A stretch of DNA of 11,201 nucleotides from an uncultured Ignavibacteriota bacterium (GTDB lineage: Bacteria > Bacteroidota > Ignavibacteria > UBA10030 > UBA8401): assembly GCA_903907305.1 (NCBI GenBank), contig CAIVNT010000551.1, positions 1 through 11,201 on the forward strand, written 5' to 3'. Shown in pieces: positions 6,609 through 11,201 of this stretch (the stretch's first letter is position 1; each line of letters begins with the position of its first letter). Position numbers and translations under genes: made by a program. The notes under the pieces were generated by a model. That model saw only the letters and a list, made by a program, of their open reading frames with translations. It made no database searches and was not told the origin of the DNA.

Positions 6609-8723
6609 TCACTTTCCTGTCGCTTTAATATCTGTACCCAATCTCTGAAGATATGCGATCAACGCAATGATCTCTTTGTTTGGTTCAGCAGGAACTTTAT
6701 TGCGCTGCAAATCGACAGCGATAGAATCTGCCTGCTGCATCAGGATATTGTTTGCGATCATATCGAATCCACTGGGATACGGTACACCAAGTGTCTGCAT
6801 GGCACGGATCTTCGGAGCAGTGGATGAAGTATCAAGATCCTGCGTTAACAACCATGAATAGTTCGGCATGATGGAACCGGGCGACATCGTCCGTGGATTA
6901 TCCATATGGAGATAATGCCAGAGGTTCGGATATTTACCGCCGACTCTGTGAAGATCTGGTCCTGTGCGGCGCGAACCCCAAAGGAACGGATGATCGTAGA
7001 CAAATTCACCTGCTTTGGAGTATTCACCATACCGTTCAGTTTCAGAGCGGAACGGACGAACCATTTGAGAATGACAATTATTACAACCTTCTCGTATATA
7101 AAGGTCTCTTCCCTGTAATTCCAGTGGAGTGTATGGTTTAACGCTGGCAATAGTCGGGATATTCGATTTCACCATGAATGTGGGAATCATTTCTACCATG
7201 CCGCCGATGAGGATAGCAACAGCCGCTAGCAGTGCAAACTGCACCGGACGTTTTTCCAGGATACGATGTTTCGTATCGGACGGATTGGCGATATCTTTTG
7301 CCAGTGCCGGAGCTTCTGCATCTTCATTTGCAAGAAACGATCCTTGTTTGATCGTTTTCACAAGATTGTAGACCATTACCAATGTACCGGTGAGGAAGAA
7401 TGTCCCTCCAACGGCACGGATCATATGCAGCGGAATGATCTGCAGTGTTGTCTCAAGGAAGTTCGGATATTGAAGAACGCCCATTCCGTTGAACTGTTTC
7501 CACATCAATGACTGCGTAAGACCGGCAACATACATGGATGCTGCATAAAAAACGATTCCAAGCGAACCGATCCAGAAATGGAAACTGGCTAATTTTTTAG
7601 AATACAGATCCGTTCGGTATAATCTGGGAACGAGCCAGTATAATATTCCGAATGTCATGAAACCGTTCCATCCCAGCGCACCAATGTGTACGTGCGCAAC
7701 GATCCAGTCCGTATAGTGTGCAAGAGCATTCACATTCTTCAGCGAGAGCATCGGTCCTTCGAACGTTGCCATACCGTATGCCGTCACACCTACTACCATG
7801 AATTTTAAAACAGGTTCTTCACGCACTTTGTCCCACGCACCACGAAGAGTCAGAAGTCCGTTGATCATTCCGCCCCACGATGGTGCAATCAGCATAATGG
7901 AGAATACTGTACCAAGCGACTGAGCCCAATCCGGCAGAGCCGTATAGAGTAAATGGTGGGGACCTGCCCAGATATATAAAAAGATCAATGACCAAAAATG
8001 AACAATTGAAAGTCTATACGAATAAACGGGACGATTTGCAGCTTTCGGCAGGAAGTAATACATCAAACCGAGATACGGGGTCGTCAGAAAGAATGCAACG
8101 GCATTGTGGCCATACCACCATTGCACAAGCGCATCCTGCACGCCGGCATATAACGAATAACTTTTCAACAATGAAACGGGAACTTCCAGTGAGTTCACAA
8201 TGTGCAGAACGGCGATCGTCACCAGTGTGGCAATGTAGAACCAGATAGCAACATACATATGCCGTTCGCGCCGTTTGATGATGGTTCCAAAGAAGTTGAT
8301 CGCGAACACCACCCAAATGAGCGTGATGGCAATATCAATGGGCCATTCAAGTTCCGCATATTCTTTACTTGTTGTGATACCGAGCGGAAGCGAAACTGCA
8401 GCGGACAGAATGATCAACTGCCATCCCCAGAAATGGATACGGCTCAACATATCGCTGAACATTCTTGCTTTGCAGAGCCGTTGGAGGGAATAGTAGACCC
8501 CCATGAAGATCGCATTGCCGACAAATGCGAAAATGATCGCATTGGTATGCAGCGGACGGATACGGCCGTAGGTGATATATTGCAGATTAGCATTCATTGC
8601 GGGAGAGAACAATTGTGTTGCAATGATCAAACCAACAAGCATACCGACAACTGCAAAAATGACCGATGCAATACCGAAATCGCGAACGATCCTGTTGTCA
8701 TATTGGAACTTTTGAACTTCCAT
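6609..8723 (-). CDS. ccoNO: Fused cbb3 cytochrome c oxidase subunits I and II (CcoN-CcoO)
   Basis: The catalytic core of the high-affinity proton-pumping oxygen reductase, in one chain of 704 residues. The CcoN part (about 1-460) has the expected metal ligands: His59 in RPLHTN (low-spin haem b), His206 in WYGHN and His256-His257 in AGPHHLLY (CuB), His344 and His346 in AHVHIG (haems b3 and b), plus Tyr316 in TAYGMATFEGP, the cross-linked tyrosine of the C family. A hydrophilic linker (461-494) leads to a single helix (495-514) and the CcoO cytochrome c domain with CNNCH (Cys547, Cys550, His551), and GSIMPNYSW with a likely axial Met619. No CuA motif is present, as expected for cbb3. Start 8723 has GAGG upstream, 26 nt after ccoS. 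A fused NO chain is the usual arrangement in Bacteroidota. Confidence 0.97.
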   Translation of the reverse strand: MEVQKFQYDNRIVRDFGIASVIFAVVGMLVGLIIATQLFSPAMNANLQYITYGRIRPLHTNAIIFAFVGNAIFMGVYYSLQRLCKARMFSDMLSRIHFWGWQLIILSAAVSLPLGITTSKEYAELEWPIDIAITLIWVVFAINFFGTIIKRRERHMYVAIWFYIATLVTIAVLHIVNSLEVPVSLLKSYSLYAGVQDALVQWWYGHNAVAFFLTTPYLGLMYYFLPKAANRPVYSYRLSIVHFWSLIFLYIWAGPHHLLYTALPDWAQSLGTVFSIMLIAPSWGGMINGLLTLRGAWDKVREEPVLKFMVVGVTAYGMATFEGPMLSLKNVNALAHYTDWIVAHVHIGALGWNGFMTFGILYWLVPRLYRTDLYSKKLASFHFWIGSLGIVFYAASMYVAGLTQSLMWKQFNGMGVLQYPNFLETTLQIIPLHMIRAVGGTFFLTGTLVMVYNLVKTIKQGSFLANEDAEAPALAKDIANPSDTKHRILEKRPVQFALLAAVAILIGGMVEMIPTFMVKSNIPTIASVKPYTPLELQGRDLYIREGCNNCHSQMVRPFRSETERYGEYSKAGEFVYDHPFLWGSRRTGPDLHRVGGKYPNLWHYLHMDNPRTMSPGSIMPNYSWLLTQDLDTSSTAPKIRAMQTLGVPYPSGFDMIANNILMQQADSIAVDLQRNKVPAEPNKEIIALIAYLQRLGTDIKATGK

Positions 8724-8749
8724 TGAAACCTCGTGAATTAATTGTGGGA

Positions 8750-8905
8750 TTAGAGTGTATTATTTTTATTGTCGTCAAACAGTATCCGTATAGAGGGCGT
8801 ATATTTATCCTCGTATTGACCGGATTTAACGGACCAAATGAACGCGGCCAGAAATCCGACGGCTATCACAAAGCTACATCCGATAAGAACTACGATCACC
8901 GCCAT
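8750..8905 (-). CDS. ccoS: cbb3 oxidase maturation protein CcoS
   Basis: A short gene of 51 codons between ccoI and ccoNO. The protein starts MAVIVVLIGCSFVIAVGFLA, a single membrane helix, continues AFIWSVKSGQYEDKYTPSI, and has the family hallmark RILFDD near its C-terminus. CcoS is needed for insertion of the redox cofactors into cbb3 oxidase and is normally about 50-60 residues. Its ATG lies inside the last codons of ccoI (10-nt overlap), with AAGGGG about 11 bases upstream, so translation is probably coupled to ccoI. Length, topology, motif and position all agree. Confidence 0.93.
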   Translation of the reverse strand: MAVIVVLIGCSFVIAVGFLAAFIWSVKSGQYEDKYTPSIRILFDDNKNNTL

Positions 8906-11201
8906 GAGAATAACCCCTTCTTCTTCGCGAACAGCTGAGTTGCAATTGTAGTAAAGAGAACGATCGTAATGGAACTCGCAGGCATCAGGATCGCCGCTCT
9001 GATCGGCGTGAGTGATCCCTGCAATGCAAAATAGATTCCGACTGTGTTATATAGAAACGCAAGAATAAAGCTTGCAATGACAATGCTCATACTCGTCCGA
9101 GCAAATGAAAAGAAACGCGGAAGCATTTGAAACGCTGAACTGTTCAAGATCGCGTCCGACGACGGAGAGAATTGAGAAACATTCTCTGTCACCGCTATAC
9201 CAAGATCGCTCATCATCAACGCTCCTGCATCATTCAGGCCATCTCCGATCATCATCACCCGCTTCCCTTCCGCCTTCAATGCTTTCACATATTCCAATTT
9301 ATCAGACGGTGATTGATTGAATCGAAGGTCCGTCCCCGGCGGGAACATTGACTGCAGTCGTATCCGTTCCGATTCATTGTCCCCGGAAACAACAGCAAAT
9401 GAAACAAATTTTTTCATCGCTGAAAGAATTTCCGGCAGACCATCCCGATAGACATTTTTAATGGAGAAATACCCTCTCACATTTCCATTCACTGAGACGT
9501 ATGATCTTGTTTCATTCACTGTTCCTTTTGGCAGGTGCCCTCCACCGACAAATTCCCGGGTGCCGACCATGTAGGGGATTCCATTCACCATTGCCGAAAC
9601 GCCTTTGCTTACCAATTCATCGAATCCATCGATCAATTTCTTTTCCGCTGAAAGATGTTCGGCGATCATTACACTTACCGGATGGATCGAACTGGAAACG
9701 ACTGAGAATAGACCGGACTTCTCCTCGGCAGACAATTCAGATCCGACAAATTCAACCGTAGAACGCTGTGCATAGGTGATCGTTCCTGTCTTATCAAACA
9801 CAACAGTATCGATCCCGGAAAGTAATTCAATCACTGCCGTGTTTTTAAGAAAAAATTCATTCCTGCCGAATATCCGCAATGTCGTCCCGAGCGTGAACGG
9901 GATTGAGATGGCGAGCGCACAGGGACAAGCAACGATGAGAATCCCGGTGAAAGCATTAATTGCCGTTGTAACATCCTTCGGCAGCCAATAGAAAAGAACT
10001 CCAACGGAAACAGCAAGGACAATGACTGTAAAATATTTACTGACAGTGTTGGAAAGTTCGGATAACTGTCCCTGCTCACGCGAGGATTGATTGAAATTAT
10101 TCCATAACTGGGTCAGGTAACTTTGCGAGACTTCTTTCATCACTTCTAATTCGATCACGCCGCCGGCCTGTTTCCCTCCTGCGTAGATCATTTCACCCAA
10201 TACTTTTTCGACGGGATTGGATTCACCCGTAACGAATGAATAGTCGATTGCAGCATTCCCCTGCAGCAGAATCGCATCTGCTGGAATGATCTCGCCGTGA
10301 CGGATGATGATCCTGTTACCGCGTTGCAAAGAAGAGATCGGCACTGTTTTTTCTATCCCGTTCTTTTTTGTCAACACGGAGATCGGGAAATAGGATTTAT
10401 AATTACGTTCAAAATTCAGACGGTCATACGTTTTGCTTTGGAATACTCTACCGAGCAGCAGGAAGAACAACAGACCGCACAGTGAGTCAATAAAACCCGG
10501 CCCCGTGCGCGAGATGATTTCATAGGCACTCCGGAAAAATAACAGAAATATCCCAAGCGCGATGGGAACATCAATGTTGATGATCTTCTTTTTGAGTCCG
10601 CCGAATGCAGAGGTAAAATAATCTTTGCTGCAGTAGAAAAAGACAGGAATTCCGAGGAGCAGATTTAGATAGGAGAAGATCGGTTTCAAAAATTGTTCAC
10701 TTGCATCAACACCAAGATATTCCGGAAAGCTGAACAGCATGGCATTCCCGAAACAGAATCCAGCAACACCGATCTTATAGTACAATGCTCTGGTGATATT
10801 GCTTTCCGGATTCCTCCCGACGGAATCGAGACGCAGATCCGGTTCATATCCGATCGACGAGAGCAGGATAACGATATTTTTCAGCGAAGTTTTTTGCTGC
10901 CGGAAAGTAATAGAGACTTGTTTTTTTAAGTAATCGACCCGTGAGTTTGCGATCCCATGATCCAATTTGTACAGCTGTTCTAACAGCCATATGCATGAAC
11001 TGCAGTGGACGGTCGGAAGAGAGAAAGTAACAGTAGCAGTTGTGCCGTCGGAAAAATTGAGAAGCTGTTTCTGAATGGTCTCATCGTCAAGATAGGCGAA
11101 ACGCGAAACGTCGACCTGTGACGGTGAGATACCGGGAGTTTGCTGAAGAGAATAATAATTGCAGAGATCGTTCTGCTGTAAGATCTCAAATACGATCTTA
11201 C
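8896..11201 (-). CDS. ccoI: Copper-transporting P1B-type ATPase CcoI (FixI), 5' end outside window
   Basis: A membrane ATPase that moves copper across the inner membrane for the CuB site of cbb3 oxidase. The frame is open to the right edge (first complete codon at 11199), giving 767 visible codons; the true start is outside. A TTG at 10965 is only an internal codon, since the conserved part continues upstream of it. Visible domains: the end of the N-terminal metal-binding region (NDLCNYYSLQQTPG), an HMA domain with HCSSC (Cys66, Cys69), TGES (324-327), the membrane CPC copper site (425-427), phosphorylation motif DKTGT (469-473), HP (506-507) and GDGLNDAGAL (652-661). CPC with the N-terminal region places it in the CcoI/CopA2 group. 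It ends 10 nt inside ccoS and is probably near the start of the operon, whose promoter is not visible. Confidence 0.96.
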   Translation of the reverse strand, partial: KIVFEILQQNDLCNYYSLQQTPGISPSQVDVSRFAYLDDETIQKQLLNFSDGTTATVTFSLPTVHCSSCIWLLEQLYKLDHGIANSRVDYLKKQVSITFRQQKTSLKNIVILLSSIGYEPDLRLDSVGRNPESNITRALYYKIGVAGFCFGNAMLFSFPEYLGVDASEQFLKPIFSYLNLLLGIPVFFYCSKDYFTSAFGGLKKKIINIDVPIALGIFLLFFRSAYEIISRTGPGFIDSLCGLLFFLLLGRVFQSKTYDRLNFERNYKSYFPISVLTKKNGIEKTVPISSLQRGNRIIIRHGEIIPADAILLQGNAAIDYSFVTGESNPVEKVLGEMIYAGGKQAGGVIELEVMKEVSQSYLTQLWNNFNQSSREQGQLSELSNTVSKYFTVIVLAVSVGVLFYWLPKDVTTAINAFTGILIVACPCALAISIPFTLGTTLRIFGRNEFFLKNTAVIELLSGIDTVVFDKTGTITYAQRSTVEFVGSELSAEEKSGLFSVVSSSIHPVSVMIAEHLSAEKKLIDGFDELVSKGVSAMVNGIPYMVGTREFVGGGHLPKGTVNETRSYVSVNGNVRGYFSIKNVYRDGLPEILSAMKKFVSFAVVSGDNESERIRLQSMFPPGTDLRFNQSPSDKLEYVKALKAEGKRVMMIGDGLNDAGALMMSDLGIAVTENVSQFSPSSDAILNSSAFQMLPRFFSFARTSMSIVIASFILAFLYNTVGIYFALQGSLTPIRAAILMPASSITIVLFTTIATQLFAKKKGLFSWR

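Noticed and set aside
8202..8726. Plus-strand ORF of 174 codons antisense to ccoNO, and a similar one of 221 codons at 4679-5344 opposite ccoG
   Set aside because: Both are mirror frames of strongly conserved genes with a highly polar, unlikely composition and no ribosome binding site.
10963..10965. TTG as the start codon of ccoI
   Set aside because: The reading frame stays open to the window edge and the HMA metal-binding CxxC (HCSSC) lies upstream of this codon, so the true start is outside.

Overview
The window looks like an ordinary chromosomal segment from a bacterium of the Bacteroidota/Chlorobiota (FCB) group, possibly Ignavibacteria-like. This is inferred from a fused ccoNO gene, a single-haem CcoP, a Bacteroidota-type FixH/CcoH and a ccoI-S-NO-Q-P-G-H gene order. 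GC looks moderate by eye, and several genes have clear Shine-Dalgarno sites. No marker gene fixes the taxonomy.

Left third, plus strand. The 3' end of a hydrophobic membrane-protein gene (to 155) is followed by a 183-bp leader with a repeat that can form two alternative hairpins. Next is a full-length RhlE-type DEAD-box RNA helicase (339-1865) whose C-terminal tail is a tandem decapeptide repeat rich in Ser and His. The 626-bp gap after it is not empty. It holds a degraded gene (1919-2416) that I read as a DUF1579-family relic with a premature stop after compensating indels and two further in-frame nonsense codons. A sigma70-like promoter and a strong Shine-Dalgarno site then lead into a small two-CBS-domain protein (2492-2926).

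Right three quarters, minus strand, read from right to left. This is one tightly packed cbb3 cytochrome c oxidase operon: ccoI (copper P-type ATPase, 5' end cut by the window edge), ccoS (51 aa, 8750-8905), fused ccoNO, ccoQ, ccoP, ccoG, ccoH, and a TauE/SafE- or DsbD_2-like membrane protein. Neighbours overlap by 4-11 nt or are 3-26 nt apart, so one polycistronic mRNA is likely. Its promoter is probably beyond the right edge.

Together these genes build a high-affinity oxygen reductase. CcoNO and CcoP are the catalytic and electron-input subunits, and CcoQ and CcoH stabilise the complex. CcoG (copper reduction), CcoI (copper transport), CcoS and perhaps the last membrane protein supply the CuB centre. 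The operon converges on the CBS gene with only 5 nt between the two stop codons.

I see no convincing undescribed system. The items most worth a second look are the unannotated pseudogene, the helicase leader and tail repeats, a 12-bp inverted repeat inside the last operon gene, and the His/Glu/Lys-rich CcoG tail whose codons also carry the ccoH ribosome binding site.
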